Below are positions 35,086-46,818 of a stretch of DNA of 64,000 nucleotides, piece after piece. Location of the stretch: positions 10,664,001 to 10,728,000 of the forward strand of contig OZ176052.1 of the NCBI GenBank assembly GCA_964247055.1, written 5' to 3'. The number at the start of each line of letters is the position of its first letter. Position 1 is the first letter of the stretch. Below the pieces are notes generated by a model. It was not told the origin of the DNA. It saw only the letters and a program-made list of their open reading frames with translations, and did no database searches. This stretch comes from Paragordius varius (Eukaryota; Nematomorpha). A program made the translations under genes and the position numbers.

Positions 35086-35891
35086 ATGAGATGCAATAAT
35101 TTTTACATAATGTTATTTATAACTTCTACCGTAACCACGTATTCCCGATACTCGTTTAATGAAGCTGGTACAAACAATGAAATTAAAATTTTGTTAAAAA
35201 AAATGTTTGTGGTTAGGATTATTTAATAAAATAAATTTTATAGGATCCTTATGTAATTATAACATTTGATCAATAAGTGCATAAAAAATTAATGTGTAAA
35301 TAAAGGGAAATATTTTTTGTTACATACTTTTTTGTAATTAAAGTACTTAAGATTTTTTTTGCACAATAAACATATAAATGAATTTGCACTTAGGTTTTAG
35401 ATATATTTTTTGTCTACAAAAACAATGTAGCATTAATTGACTATTTTGAGAACATTTTTTTCTTTAATTTAAATGAAATTTGGGGTGAACCCAGGACTAA
35501 ATTAAAAAAAAATTATGAACGGTGCATTCTTAAAGGAAGCAGAATGGATAATTATATTTAATTAATACGAAAAAATATTCCAAGCACGATGAGACTTGCA
35601 ATTTAGTACCGCATTTTTATGAGGAGGTGGCTAAATGAAGTGGCTAATTATAATATATCTGAACTAAAATCGCATCATAAATTAACATCTAAACGGCCAT
35701 CCTATGTTAAAATAGGCCTACACGTTGGTACAGAGCTACAAAGTATGGTTTTAAAACTTGATGATACAGGGTTTATAAAATATATGCCATTATTGCATAT
35801 TGGCTTACACAATTTCCTAAATAGTTTTAAAGACACAATACATATTATTAATATATATTATAATAACATGTCAGAGACTTTTAGATTTTAG
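35086..35891 (+). CDS. Possible secreted protein, unrecognised (2 exons)
   Basis: The ATG at 35086 opens a signal-peptide-like start (MRCNNFYIMLFITSTVTT). A donor GT at 35205 and an acceptor before 35624 join it in phase with an open segment ending at TAG 35889-35891. That segment includes YVKIGLHVGTELQSMVLKLD and GFIKYMPLLHIGLHNFLN. The total is about 128 aa. I recognise no family. The acceptor (TTTATGAG) is weak, and random open frames of this size are possible in such AT-rich DNA. Confidence 0.3.
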
Positions 35892-38029
35892 CGACTGCAA
35901 TAATTAATTAGTATTTTTGCCATTAATTCTTTTGGTAATAGACGGGTTTAAACACAGGGAATATTAAAAATGGGTCAGCCATGATCTGAATTTTAAATTA
36001 TATAGCCATTCATAATCTATAATGGGCCTCGTTTTCAACAAGATTGCGTCAAAGACATGATTTAACTTTTTATTGATATATTAACCATAATCATTCGAAT
36101 GGTTTGTTTTAAAATATTACAACAAAATGTAACCTATGAAATTGAATAGCTAAAACAAGCAATGGATAACATAAATTATATGTTTATGGTTCTGATGCCT
36201 TGATAAGATATAAAATCTTAAATTTAATTTTTAAACAGTAGAATTTTTAAAATATATTAAATTTTTTAGGGATTTCAAAGGGTTAAAAATATGTAATATT
36301 TAGTTTATTTTTTTAACCCGATCCCACGTGTAAAAATTATTACATATAAATATTGTTTTTATTTACAATTATAACAAAAATTTTTTGGAAGGAAGTGTTT
36401 ATATTTAGCTAAAAAATTTATTTAGTATCTGCGCAAATTTCGCTATTTGATATGGAGTAATTACAACAAGATTAATATCTTTAGTCACTCGCAAAGCCCA
36501 AACCCAAAAGCAGTATGAGGGCCTTATATATTTTTTTAGCAATATATATATTTCATTATTTTTTATACACCATGATTTTAACTCTGTTTCCCCATGAGCC
36601 GGTATAATTTTTACAACATATACATTATTGCGTTGGGAGAATTATTTGTGTGTGCTGTTTATTTTGTTTTTCTTATTAATAATTACATTTTAGCTGTTAT
36701 TCAATTTGTGGGAAAAAGGATTGAGCTCTAACCTCCGACTATTTTGGGTTAAAAATTAAAACCTTTGAAACATAAATTAGCCAAAATGTTTCCGAAAACA
36801 TAAAATAATAATTTATTAATTTTGTATATGAGATTTGAACTTTCTTCAGATTTTGACTATATGTATCAAATATTTATATTTACTGGTAGTTCTATAGCAG
36901 GGAATCAAATTCGTTTCAACGCAAATTTGAATCTTCATTTCCATTGTTTTCGCTGCCATTTATCTCTTTGATTTTTTGAAGCGTTAATAAAACAGGTAAG
37001 TAGAAGTATATGGTTAAATGTAATTAATTAGCTTTAGAGAGCTAATTTTATCAGCAAATTTCTTTTAATTATAAAGAATAATGAATCAGGCTTTAAGGCT
37101 GTCCTAATTTTAAAAACACAAATTCGAACAAAATAAAACAATATTTGATTATTAATTTAAAAAAATACCTTTAAGTCGTTTGTAAATAGGTTTGAGCACT
37201 AACTACCCCCACATAATCTTAAAAAATTAAAAAAGTTTAATATAAGTTGAATAGAGATATTTGATCTAACAAAATAATTAGTTTGCGTTTCCTCATTATA
37301 TTGATCATAAATATATCTTATATCAAGAAGTTTTAATATTATCTTGGATATTTTTGTAACCTAAGGCGATTTCAAATTCAAATATAAAAAGTATTTAACA
37401 CACCATTACCTTTTGATAATTTATATCCCAGAGCGATTTAATATTTAAATATCTTAAAAAGTATTTAAGGTATTAAGCCGAATTATTTGTTTTTGCCTTT
37501 TTAGCGCATTATACAAATTTTTTTTATAAAAATATAAAATTATATTAAAAAATCCTCATCTAAAATTTGTTGCCGTCTTTTATTTCTATCTATTTTTTTA
37601 ATTGTTATAAATTTAATTTGAAAACTTCCCAGGCTACATTTTATCAACAAATCTTGATATGTTATGAATTTAATATCAGCTGTTCGGTTCTATCGTGTTT
37701 TGAAGTTTGGACCCTACAAGTTACAAAACTGTTTCCATAAGTTTTTGCTAATACATGAAAACAATGTTGGATAAAATTTTATTAAAAGTATATTTCATTT
37801 CTAATACCTCTTTAATTTTTCACTTTTTTGTTCTTGTTATTTATTGGTTTCTATCTGAAATTTTAAAAATGCAATTTTCTTTTGTTAAGTACATGATTAA
37901 CTTTTTATAAAGGTATAATTGTAAAAAATATCCATCTTAAACTTTTTTGTTGCAAATAGCGTTTTAAGTCGTTACAGGAAAATAAAAGTAAGTGTTAACA
38001 TTGTAGATAAAAAGCATTACCACAAATCA
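35892..38029. other. Intergenic with unresolved open pieces
   Basis: The minus strand has an 80-codon open stretch ending near 36430 (contains KIIPAHGETELKSWCIKNNE and RPSYCFWVWALRVTKDINLV). A shorter one lies near 36905-37010 (HLTIYFYLPVLLTLQKIKEI). I cannot join or identify them. The remainder is A/T-rich DNA and a family 3 MITE. Confidence 0.35.
37400..37790. mobile_element. MITE family 3 copy, reversed and decayed
   Basis: Contains AAATTTGTTGCCGTCTTTTA, TTTAATATCAGCTGTTCGGT and CCATTACCTTTTGATAATTT; the far end is lost. Confidence 0.6.
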
Positions 38030-38210
38030 ATGAATAAAAATGTTTATTTTTCAATTGTTAAAACTATTTCAATGGTAATAAAACTATAAAAAAGTCAAGC
38101 TATCTAATAGAAAATTTGGTATATTTAAACCAAAAAACAATAAAGCATTTTATATGCAAGTTTATGCTCTAATACATAAAACTCCTCCAAAATGTGATTT
38201 TGGAAAATAA
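38030..38210 (+). CDS. Possible 51-aa protein just upstream of RPS21, unrecognised
   Basis: Exon 38030-38074 (MNKNVYFSIVKTISM), a 25-nt GT-AG intron (38075-38099), and exon 38100-38210 (contains KFGIFKPKNNKAFYMQVYAL, then PPKCDFGK and TAA) join in phase 0. The size of the intron and the lack of low-complexity runs in exon 2 favour a real gene. The product is small and basic; a mitochondrial or ribosomal role would be a guess. It ends 165 bp before the RPS21 start, on the same strand. Confidence 0.35.
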
Positions 38211-38375
38211 AAAAGCGAATAACTATCCATTATATGAAAGATATAAATTTCAAGCCTTGGATTTGAAGTTGAAATGTATTGTAGTTATTTTATTATCTGC
38301 AACAATACATTTTTTTGAAACGTGACTGACTAACATTTTCATATTCGGCTAAATTGTGACTTTTTCCTATTTGAA

Positions 38376-38685
38376 ATGCAAAACGATCAAGGAGAATATG
38401 TTGACCTGTTTATACCTCGCAAATGGTTTTTTATCATTAATATTTAGTTCAGCAACAAATAATATTTTAGCCGCCAAAGATCATGCCTCTATACAACTGG
38501 CTATCGCTGATGTAATATTTTTTAATAGTGTAGATTGGTGAAGATGGTGTTGCTTTACCTTCATCCAAAATATACGCTATATGTGGTCGAATCCGACGAA
38601 TAGTATTTGTTACATATAAATTTAGGGTGAATCTGATGACAGTATCAATAGACTTACTAAACAAGATGGAATTCTCGCTAAGTAA
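38376..38685 (+). CDS. RPS21: 40S ribosomal protein S21 (eS21)
   Basis: Four exons, 38376-38425, 38448-38511, 38534-38602 and 38626-38685, separated by introns of 22, 22 and 23 nt; 80 aa (human 83). The joined protein runs [20 protein letters not shown], then [38 protein letters not shown], and LTKQDGILAK followed by TAA. It follows human RPS21 ([48 protein letters not shown]) nearly residue by residue. RPS21 sits on the small subunit near the mRNA exit and assists late 40S maturation. A pyrimidine-rich stretch (CTTTTTCCT) just before the ATG could be a TOP-like leader, which is inference. The gene lies alone between MITE-rich tracts. Confidence 0.97.
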
Positions 38686-41600
38686 ACTCTTTTTAATTGC
38701 ATAGGAATTTTTAAATATAAATTTATTTACGATATCAAAATAAAATAAATGTTTGAATACTACTATTAGCCTTCATATTCAGCCGTAAAATAGTTACAAA
38801 AAAATGGTTCACCCAAATTGTACCGCTCCGCAAAATTTGTTACATTGAATTTTGCTCTTTCATCTCTATATCTGTTATAAAAAAAAGTTAAATTAATTTA
38901 ATTATTTGAATGAGTATTGATTTATTTTATAATCGAAAAAAGTTAATATTATCAGGATATATACTGGCATATTGCAAGAAAATGCATTGCCCTCCAATAC
39001 CACTTTAAATTAATTATAAGTTGCTAATTTTTACCACTTTTATAACTGCAGCCATGCTAACTATATTACAATCATTAAATACTTTTTATTTTCATTAAAA
39101 CATCACTAACAATAAAACCGATTGATTATATAATTAACCATAAATATTTATATTTTTGTGACTAATCACCGTTGATAACTGCACTCATAATCGGTCAGAT
39201 AGTTATTATTAATTAAATTTGTTGATAGATTTAATTCAACTTTTAAATAAATATTTCATAGGTTTTTATTGCGTACTAAAAATTATTGCTAAAGTATTGA
39301 TATAAAATAAATATTTTTAAATAGTGATCACCAAATCTTTTTTAATATCTAAATTTATAATTCATTTTTGCATAGCGCATTACGTGGTGTATATTTTTGT
39401 CTGTATATAAAATCAATGGTCGATAAAATGCGTTAAATCTTTAGTTTTGTTTAAGACTTTTTACCGCTTTTATAGGGATCGATTTAATTGTCTCGTTTAG
39501 TTATGCATTTGATAAGCACATTATTAAGTTAAAAACTTAAAATTATTTTTGAAAAATCCATGACAATATAATTAATATTGATACAAGACCGATTTTTATT
39601 TTTAAATTAGAATACATAATTTTGACAAAACATCTTAATAACCATTTTCTATATTACTTTGCTTTAACTTTAAATAATGTGTAATTAATTTTCTTAGACT
39701 TAAATATATAATAATTACTCTAATCTAATGGTGGTGGCATTCAGTTTTTCCACTTGTGCATAAACAAAGAAGATGTATCTATGGACACCTAAAATCAAAT
39801 AATTTATATATACCATTCAAAAGTAATGGTTACGCAACATTTCACCCTAACGTAACATTTTAATATAAAGAGATTTCTTTAAAACAATTTCTTTAAGTAT
39901 TTATTTAATTTTCATTAGTTTATTTTTAGCCTTTAATAAATAATTATATATGAGGTTAAAATGCTGCTAATAGTATCATAAAAATGATAAGATTCAATAA
40001 ATATTTTAGGTTAAAAAATGATAAAATAGATAAATATATGGTAATGTTATTGTCCGCAAATAACCTCAAATGTTTGAAGATCAACTTTGAACTATATTTT
40101 AATTTAAATATAAATTTAATACGCAAAATTATGAAAGTCAACATTTTTTAAACAAACGTTAATTTAAAAATATAAATCAAAACAAAAATGCCTGAATAAA
40201 TTATATATATTTATATCAAAAATGTCGAATTTAGTTTATTATTGGTATTAAAAAAATGATTTATGGTTATACAATCACCATATTGTTCATCATTCTATTG
40301 AAGTACTGATCTGATTGCAATCCTCTGATGTGATTGTCTTAACACCTTCTTCTAAGAGTTCACTTATTTGTTGAATTTTATTTGGGTTTTAATTTTTCAA
40401 AATTCTACAGGATTGAGCATATATGAGTAAGGCGACAAAAAGTGATTGCCATTCTCAAAACTATATGCAATATCCTTTATTACTTCTTTCTTGTGTACAG
40501 TGGCATTATTCATCAAAAATGACATTGACATAATTGGTGTCCTTCCAATATTCACACATACCAATTCATTAAAAACTTTTGCATTCACATTCCCCAATCT
40601 ATTAAAAATAACTCTAGAATTATCAACTCATAGTTAATATCAATTTTTTAATAGATTTTTATTTCATACTAAAAACATTTCAATAACGATATTTCACATT
40701 TTGATGCATGGCTAAATAATTATCTCCTAAGATCACATGCAAAATCGAAGTGTAGACCCAGGGCAAACGTTCTTCTTGAATTCAGTATTTAATGAATATT
40801 TTATTGTACATGGGAGTAAAAGAAGTAAATATTAAAATTTGTTCATGGATAATGAGACAATACATAAAAGTTTTGGATGATGTAGTTATCTTTGAGTATA
40901 GCACGCTAACTATCTCTTGCTATACTCATACATGCTATATCCTATAGAGTTTCTTTGTCCGTCAACGTTTATTTAATCCAAATAATAATCATCAAATAAG
41001 TGATCTTTTAGGGGAAAAGCTATTAAATCAATTTTACCCAAGGATTGTAATCGATATTTAAATAAAATGGTGAACAATATGGTTATCGCTGCAGCAGGCG
41101 TGCCTTATATCCATAAATAATATTGGTAAATACGCACAGTAAAACAAATTCGCCATATTACATATAATTATTTTCAAGCATTTCTCATTTAATCAGCTTT
41201 ATATTATCAATAATTTTTAGATTTCTATCAATTAGCTTTGAATGGTAATTATAAATGTGTTTGAATAATAATTCAGATGACGTTATAATGTTTCTTAGTG
41301 GAACATGGATTTAATAAATTCAAATTTTTTTCCGAAATTGACTGAAAGTATAATGTTCATAAATGAAAATATATATCTTAAAAAAAGATTGTTTGGATTT
41401 AAAATGTTGCGTTTGATTAAAAAGGTGCTGCTTTTAAATCAAACATGATATAATAAGACGAAAGGAAATAATTATAAACCCCATTGCAAATTTATTTATA
41501 AATATTTATATTTCAAATATTTACAGTACTTTATCAATAAGTAATAATTAGTTTTGTTGTTTGCACCATAGTGTAAAACTTATTAACTCAACCTACTCCA

Positions 41601-41897
41601 TAACACATATATTTTATAAACAATCCTAAATTATTTTAAAAGTTTGAGATTTGGATCGCCTTTTATATTGTTCTGTACTTAATCTGTTTTGATTTTGCGG
41701 AAAAGGGTAATTATATATATATATTACCCGTGTTTTGGGGTGGACCAGCACCTTTATAAACTGTTATAGCATCTCCGAGTTTAACAAAATTTTCTGGGAT
41801 GTTTACAACCAACCAATGTCGCCAATCTCGGTTTGTTCTGTTCTGAGAACTGGGTGCATCAGCCTCTAAATGTGGATTTAAATTATTAATTATCATA
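38686..41897. other. Intergenic, DDE transposase relic only
   Basis: No host gene seen. An 11-bp perfect stem (TGAGTATAGCA ... TGCTATACTCA, near 40895-40930) lies upstream of the relic. Confidence 0.5.
40290..40597 (-). mobile_element. DDE transposase relic (Tc1/mariner-IS630 superfamily), C-terminal part
   Basis: The minus strand encodes MSMSFLMNNATVHKKEVIKD and NGNHFLSPYSYMLNPVEF, matching the DNAxxHxxK and LPPYSPxLNPIE motifs around the last two catalytic acids. The first is replaced (NNA for DNA). After a stop it continues SELLEEGVKTITSEDCNQIS. No inverted ends found. Confidence 0.75.
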
Positions 41898-43389
41898 TAC
41901 CATTTACACTTCAAGAGTGTCCTTGAACAATTCAAGTTGGTCCTTGAACAATTCAAGTTGGTCCTTGAACAATTCAAGTTGGTCCTTGAACAGTTCAAGT
42001 TGGTCCTTGAACAATTCAAGTTGGTCCTTGAACAATTCAAGTTGGTCCTTTAACTTTTTTGCTTTGTTTTTAACTTTTATCAATCAAATCGAAAATATAC
42101 CATTTACACTTCAAGAGTGTCCTTGAACAATTCAAGTTGGTCCTTGAACAGTTCAAGTTGGTCCTTGAACAATTCAAGTTGGTCCTTGAACAATTCAAGT
42201 TGGTCCTTGAACAATTCAAGTTGGTCCTTGAACAATTCAAGTTGGTCCTTTGACTTTTTTGTTTTGTTTTTAAATTTTATCAATCAAATTGTAAATAATT
42301 CATCTATTTTATTGTTTTTAACCTATTTTCTATTATTTAACATAAAATTTAAATCGATATCAACTTTTAATCTTTGAGAAACACTATATCTATTCATTTC
42401 TTAAAACAATTTTGGATATTTATAGGTTTTAACACGAAATGAAAAAATATATAAGTTTTCTGGGTTATTAATTAAATTTTTTCATTAAAAACATTTAAAA
42501 GTCAATAATTTTGTTCAATTGAAAAAAAAATAATTTGAAACAAAAAAGTGGTTTTTCAATAAAAATTTTTATTTTTAAATGAATAAATATATAATAAATA
42601 ATGAAAATTAGGTTAATAAATAATAAAATAAAAGAATAAATGCAAAAATTATGGTTAAATCAAAATTTATAAATTTTAAGGACCAACTTGAAATGTTTAA
42701 GGACCAACTTGAACTGTTCAAGGACCAACTTGAATTGTTCAAGGACCAACTTGAACTGTTCAAGGACCAACTTGAATTGTTCAAGGACCAACTTGAATTG
42801 TTCAAGGACCAACTTGAATTGTTCAAGGACACTCTTGAAGTGTAAATGGTATAATTCGTCTATTTTATTGTTTTTAACCTATTTTCGATTATTTAACATA
42901 AATTTTAAATCGATATCAACTTTTAATCTTTGAAAAACCGTATATCTTTATTAATTTCTTAAAATAAATTTGGATATTTATAAGATTTTAACATGAAATG
43001 AAAAAATATATAAGTTTTCTGCGTTATTAATTAAAATTTTTTATTAAAAACATTTAAAAGTCAATAATTTTGTTCAATTGAAAAAAAATAGTTTTAAACA
43101 AAAAAAGTAGTTTTTCAATAAAAAAATTTATTTTTAAATGAATAAGTATATAATAAATAAAGAAAATTAGGTTAATAAATAATTAAATAAAAAAATAAAT
43201 GCAAAAATTATGGTTAAATCAAAATTAATAAATTTTAAGGACCAACTTGAACTGTTCAAGGACCAACTTGAACTGTTCAAGGACCAACTTGAATTGTTCA
43301 AGGACCAACTTGAATTGTTCAAGGACCAACTTGAATTGTTCAAGGACCAACTTGAATTGTTCAAGGACACTCTTGAAGTGTAAATGGTA
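41898..43389. mobile_element. 21-bp-repeat TIR element (family B), outer copy
   Basis: TACCATTTACACTTCAAGAG is followed by about six tandem units of CAATTCAAGTTGGTCCTTGAA (21 bp). The right arm (43239-43389) is the reverse complement, ending TTGAAGTGTAAATGGTA. The core holds the ATCGATATCAACTTTTAATC stretch. Without the inserted copy the element is 738 bp. Because 21 is a multiple of 3, the arms translate as a seven-residue repeat (SLNNSSW or LELFKDQ) in several frames; this is not a gene. Confidence 0.88.
42098..42851. mobile_element. 21-bp-repeat TIR element (family B), inner copy nested in the outer one
   Basis: A second complete 754-bp copy with the same arms and core. The outer copy's core sequence (ATCAATCAAATCGAAA, then ATTCGTCTATTTTATTG) is split at a TA by this insertion and matches the inner copy's unbroken core (ATCAATCAAATTGTAAATAA, then TTCATCTATTTTATTG). 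Confidence 0.88.
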
Positions 43390-43790
43390 TATCAAGATAC
43401 AGACCATGACTCAAGTATTTATAGCTCATGATTACTATCATCGTGAGACAAAAAGGCCCTTTTATGTGTATTTTATTCAATATCAGATATAGAAAATACG
43501 GTTAAAATATTCAAAATAATATGTAATTTTACGTTCATTGAAATTAACCAAAATAACATTTTATAGCAAGTACGTACATGTTGTTAAAGCATGGCTTAAA
43601 ATTATATTAAAGAATTTTTTTCCATAATTTTGCTAATTATACATTTCAATTGGTATTACCCTGTTGGCTTTGGGATTTTTAAATATAAGCTAAAATATTT
43701 TTTAATAAGTAAATTTAGCAAACCTAAAAATACTATTTTTTTGAAATTGACTTGGTGTTAGTTTGTTTGTTACCAAAATATATATATATA

Positions 43791-44108
43791 TACCATTTAC
43801 GGTTCAAATTCACCCTTAAACAATTCAAATTCATCCTAAAATAAATTATGTTTTTAAGATAAAAAGTTAACTATAATTTTTATACTTCTAAAATAAAATT
43901 TCATATGTTAATATAATACAGAAAAAATAAAACCATGCCATGAGAATATATTTATTATTAATAATAAGTTATATTATCCCGAAAACACATAATTTATTTT
44001 AGGGTGAATTTGAATTTTTCGAGGGTTAAATTGACATGTTCAAGGGTGAATTTGACTTGTTCAAGAATGAGTTTGGATTGTTGGGGTGAATTGAATTGTA
44101 AATGTTAT
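43791..44108. mobile_element. 21-bp-repeat TIR element (family A)
   Basis: TACCATTTACGGTTCAAATT plus CACCCTTAAACAATTCAAAT at the left; AGGGTGAATTTGAATT and GAATTGTAAATG at the right; the usual core with AAATAAAACCATGCC. Confidence 0.8.
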
Positions 44109-44182
44109 AGTATAAGAGTTAATAAAATTGATAGTTAAATCTATAATTCGCTGTTTGATGCATATTTTTATAGCTTTTACAT

Positions 44183-44429
44183 CAGGGGTGTTCAACACGG
44201 GCTGGGGCCAAATTTAAAAATATATTAGATTTTAAAAATGAGAAAAAAACTCCAAAGACAATACTAATAATTATTCACCAATTTTTGCTAGTTCATTGGC
44301 AAAATTTGAAAAGACTAAATAAAAAATTTGTTGAAATATTGATTTTATTAGTATTTTGATTTTCACAAATTTATTAATTTCAGTGTATTGGTATTTTTCA
44401 AATCTGAAGCTGTGTGTCGGGCACCCCTG
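44183..44429. mobile_element. hAT MITE
   Basis: Starts CAGGGGTGTTCAAC and ends GGGCACCCCTG, the same inverted ends as the copies in the Kv-beta introns. The flanking octamers (TTTTACAT, TAAACACT) do not match, so the duplication has decayed. Confidence 0.75.
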
Positions 44430-44788
44430 TAAACACTATTTTTATTTTATCAGCCCTTCATTAATTTACCCGAAATTAGTTTCCTTAAAGGTATATTAAT
44501 CAAAAAATATGAGGCATGAATAGTTAAGTTCTTTAATTTACAATATAATTGTAACATTATTTTGAAAAATAAAAAAACTGTATATTTATATATTTATGAA
44601 ATTAGAATTTATTATAAGCGAATAAATTTTCATTGTTTTTGTTGATACAAAAGTAAATATTGGACTCGATAGTATTTCAAAACTAATGAATTTTGTTACT
44701 GTATTGAGATTTAAATTGTAATATGACTTATATTTGTAATATATCACTGAATTACCTTTGAACAATTTAAATTAAAAAATATAGGTAA
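44430..44788. other. Between hAT MITE and Helitron
   Basis: A possible 40-nt exon (44453-44492, after TTTTATCAG, PFINLPEISFLK) could belong to the gene ending at 46818, but phase does not confirm it. Otherwise A/T-rich. Confidence 0.3.
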
Positions 44789-45510
44789 CTAGCGTAAATC
44801 TCGTGCTGCTAGGCAGCCCGAGGAAGTCCTTTGGACTTCTGAGGGGGGGGGGTTATATTTGAAAAAGCGACAATAAAATGATTTAAATATGTGGATTATT
44901 TCGAAACATTATTTAATATGATCTCATATGAATTTTAAAACGGTGCATTCATACTAATATATTGTTTATTGGGGGAAAAATAGATTTAAAAAATTATTTT
45001 TGTGGACTTTGTTATTTGAAAAAAATGGCATATTACGGGGGGAGCTGCTAAAAAGAGGGCCTAAATTAAAAAAGCGAGCAGACTATGTTCGGCGCAATCG
45101 AAAATAAGTAAACAAAAATCATATTTGAAATTGAATGGTTCAACACGTTCTCCGGGAAAATTATCTCAAAGACACGATTTTTGTGGATTTCTGTTTTCAA
45201 AAAAACCGATTTTACACGGGATGGGCCCGAACTGGGGGCCTAATTCAAAAAAGGGCGAAGCTATTGTCGGGGCATTCATTAATAAATATTCCAACGAGAC
45301 ACTCAAATGATCAATCAGACTTTATTGATTTTAAACATAAAATCGTATTAGTTTATTGTTTATTTATCTATTATATATATAGGATATTAAAAAGTATATG
45401 GATAATAAAACATTATTTATGGTCATCTATATATTTATAAAAATGGAAAATGCTGCTTTGTGATCTGTTTCCAAACCGGTAAACCTATTCAAATCCAAAT
45501 ATCGAAGACA
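44789..45510 (-). mobile_element. Helitron with intact 3' end and inverted 5' end
   Basis: The 3' end lies at 44789: on the minus strand CTCGGGCTGC ... GCAGCACGAG, then CTAG and T. The body runs to about 45285. The remaining 5' part, with terminus TCTATATATTTATAAAAATG at 45426, is present in opposite orientation at 45426-45510, so about 225 bp including some flanking DNA were inverted. Confidence 0.8.
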
Positions 45511-45549
45511 ATTTTATTTGAAATGAGCATAATATATTTTTGATTTTAT

Positions 45550-46460
45550 AAGCAATTTTGTTATGCGGCACGAAGTTTTAAAATGATTCACATAGTCTCA
45601 TAATTTTTCTGAAATTTGGCACCAAAGGTATGCTGTATCGATATAATGGCGCAGTTATAGGCGGGTAGCCCCCTCAGAGGCCAATATAAAAATGTAGTTA
45701 GATAAAAAAATTTGCCTTTATACCTGGAATCCTCGTTCATTCCTAATAGTTTATGGAAGAATGGCTTCAAAACTAAATAATAGTTCAATGATAGCGCATT
45801 TTTTAGGGAGTAAAGGGTCAACGGCTAATTCAAAAAATCCGTTCGACTTATTTTGCTTTTAACGGTTATTACTTTAAGCAGCTATTGAACTTATATGGCC
45901 TCATAGGTTTTCTGAAATTTAGCCCCAAAAGCACGCTATTTCGATATGACAGGTCAGTTTTAGCGTGTATTCCCTTACTCAGCAGCTATCATTAAAGAAA
46001 CGCTTGGCTAAATTTTTTGCCTTTTACCAGGGAAAACCTGGAATTCTTATTGAATTTTAACGGTCTCATACGGGCGAAAAATAGATTCAAAAAATTATTT
46101 GAAAAAAATGGCATTTTACGGAGGGAGCGGGTAAAAAGACGGGCTAAATTAAAAAAGCGAGCCGACAATGTTCGGCGCAATCGAAAATAAGTAAACAAAA
46201 ATCATATTTGAAATTGAATGGTCCAACACGTTCTCGGGAAAATTGTCTCAAAGACACGGTTTGTGGACTTCTGTTTTCGAAAAAACCGTTTTTTACACGG
46301 GGTGGGCCCGAACTGGGGGCCTATTTCAAAAAAAGGGCGAAGCTATTGTCGGGGCATTCATTAATGATATATTTTTTCGATATTTTGATTTGAATGAGTT
46401 TACCGGTTTTCCGAAAACAGATCACAAAGCCAGCATTTTCCATTTTTATAAATATATAGA
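45550..46460 (-). mobile_element. Helitron fragment with intact 5' end
   Basis: The 5' terminus TCTATATATTTATAAAAATG starts at 46460 on the minus strand. The body (ACACGGGGTGGGCCCGAACT and GGGCGAAGCTATTGTCGGGG blocks) continues to about 45550, where homology to the interior of the copy at 23443 stops. The 3' hairpin is absent. Confidence 0.78.
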
Positions 46461-46568
46461 TTTATTTTCTAAAAACGTAATTTTTTTTACGGCGAACTTA
46501 TATTGTTAAAGGGTGAATATGAGGTAATGGTATTTAAAGTTAAATCGGTAGTTTTTTAAAACTTTTAG

Positions 46569-46818
46569 ATGTTTAAATACCCGTCATAAGAAGCGTAAAA
46601 AGCGGTTCATCGGAAAATGTCCAATATCTCCAGGATACATAAGGTTCATCAACACTCTATTATTAAAACTACGGTTAAAAGATTATTATAACTCCTTTAA
46701 TCTTAATATTCCATTAAATAAAAACATTCGTAAACCTGATAAGTGTGAAGTTTGGACCCATTTTCGATGTCAAAATCTACGTTTCTATAGGCAATCTATA
46801 TTAAAAACATCAATTTAA
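46569..46818 (+). CDS. Terminal exon of an unrecognised basic protein
   Basis: After a good acceptor (ACTTTTAG at 46561-46568) a frame stays open for 82 codons to TAA 46816-46818. It reads CLNTRHKKRKKRFIGKCPIS, then PGYIRFINTLLLKLRLKDYY, KNIRKPDKCEVWTHFRCQNL and RFYRQSIL. Composition and complexity are those of a real exon: many Arg, Lys and Cys residues and no homopolymers. I cannot name the family; nucleolar or mitochondrial-ribosomal proteins look like this. The upstream exons must lie before the Helitron complex at 44789-46460, which fills the preceding intron. A short candidate (44453-44492, phase 1) does not join in frame, so the 5' part is unresolved. Confidence 0.5.

Noticed and set aside
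38620-38646. AGGGTGAATCTGATGAC as a fragment of the family A TIR repeat
   Set aside because: It is the start of RPS21 exon 4 (GGT GAA TCT GAT GAC), a chance resemblance.
41711-43492. Several apparent proteins made of a seven-residue repeat (SLNNSSW, LELFKDQ, NCSRTNL) on both strands
   Set aside because: They are translations of the 21-bp tandem repeats in the arms of TIR elements. Being open in several frames and on both strands is a property of the repeat, not of a gene.
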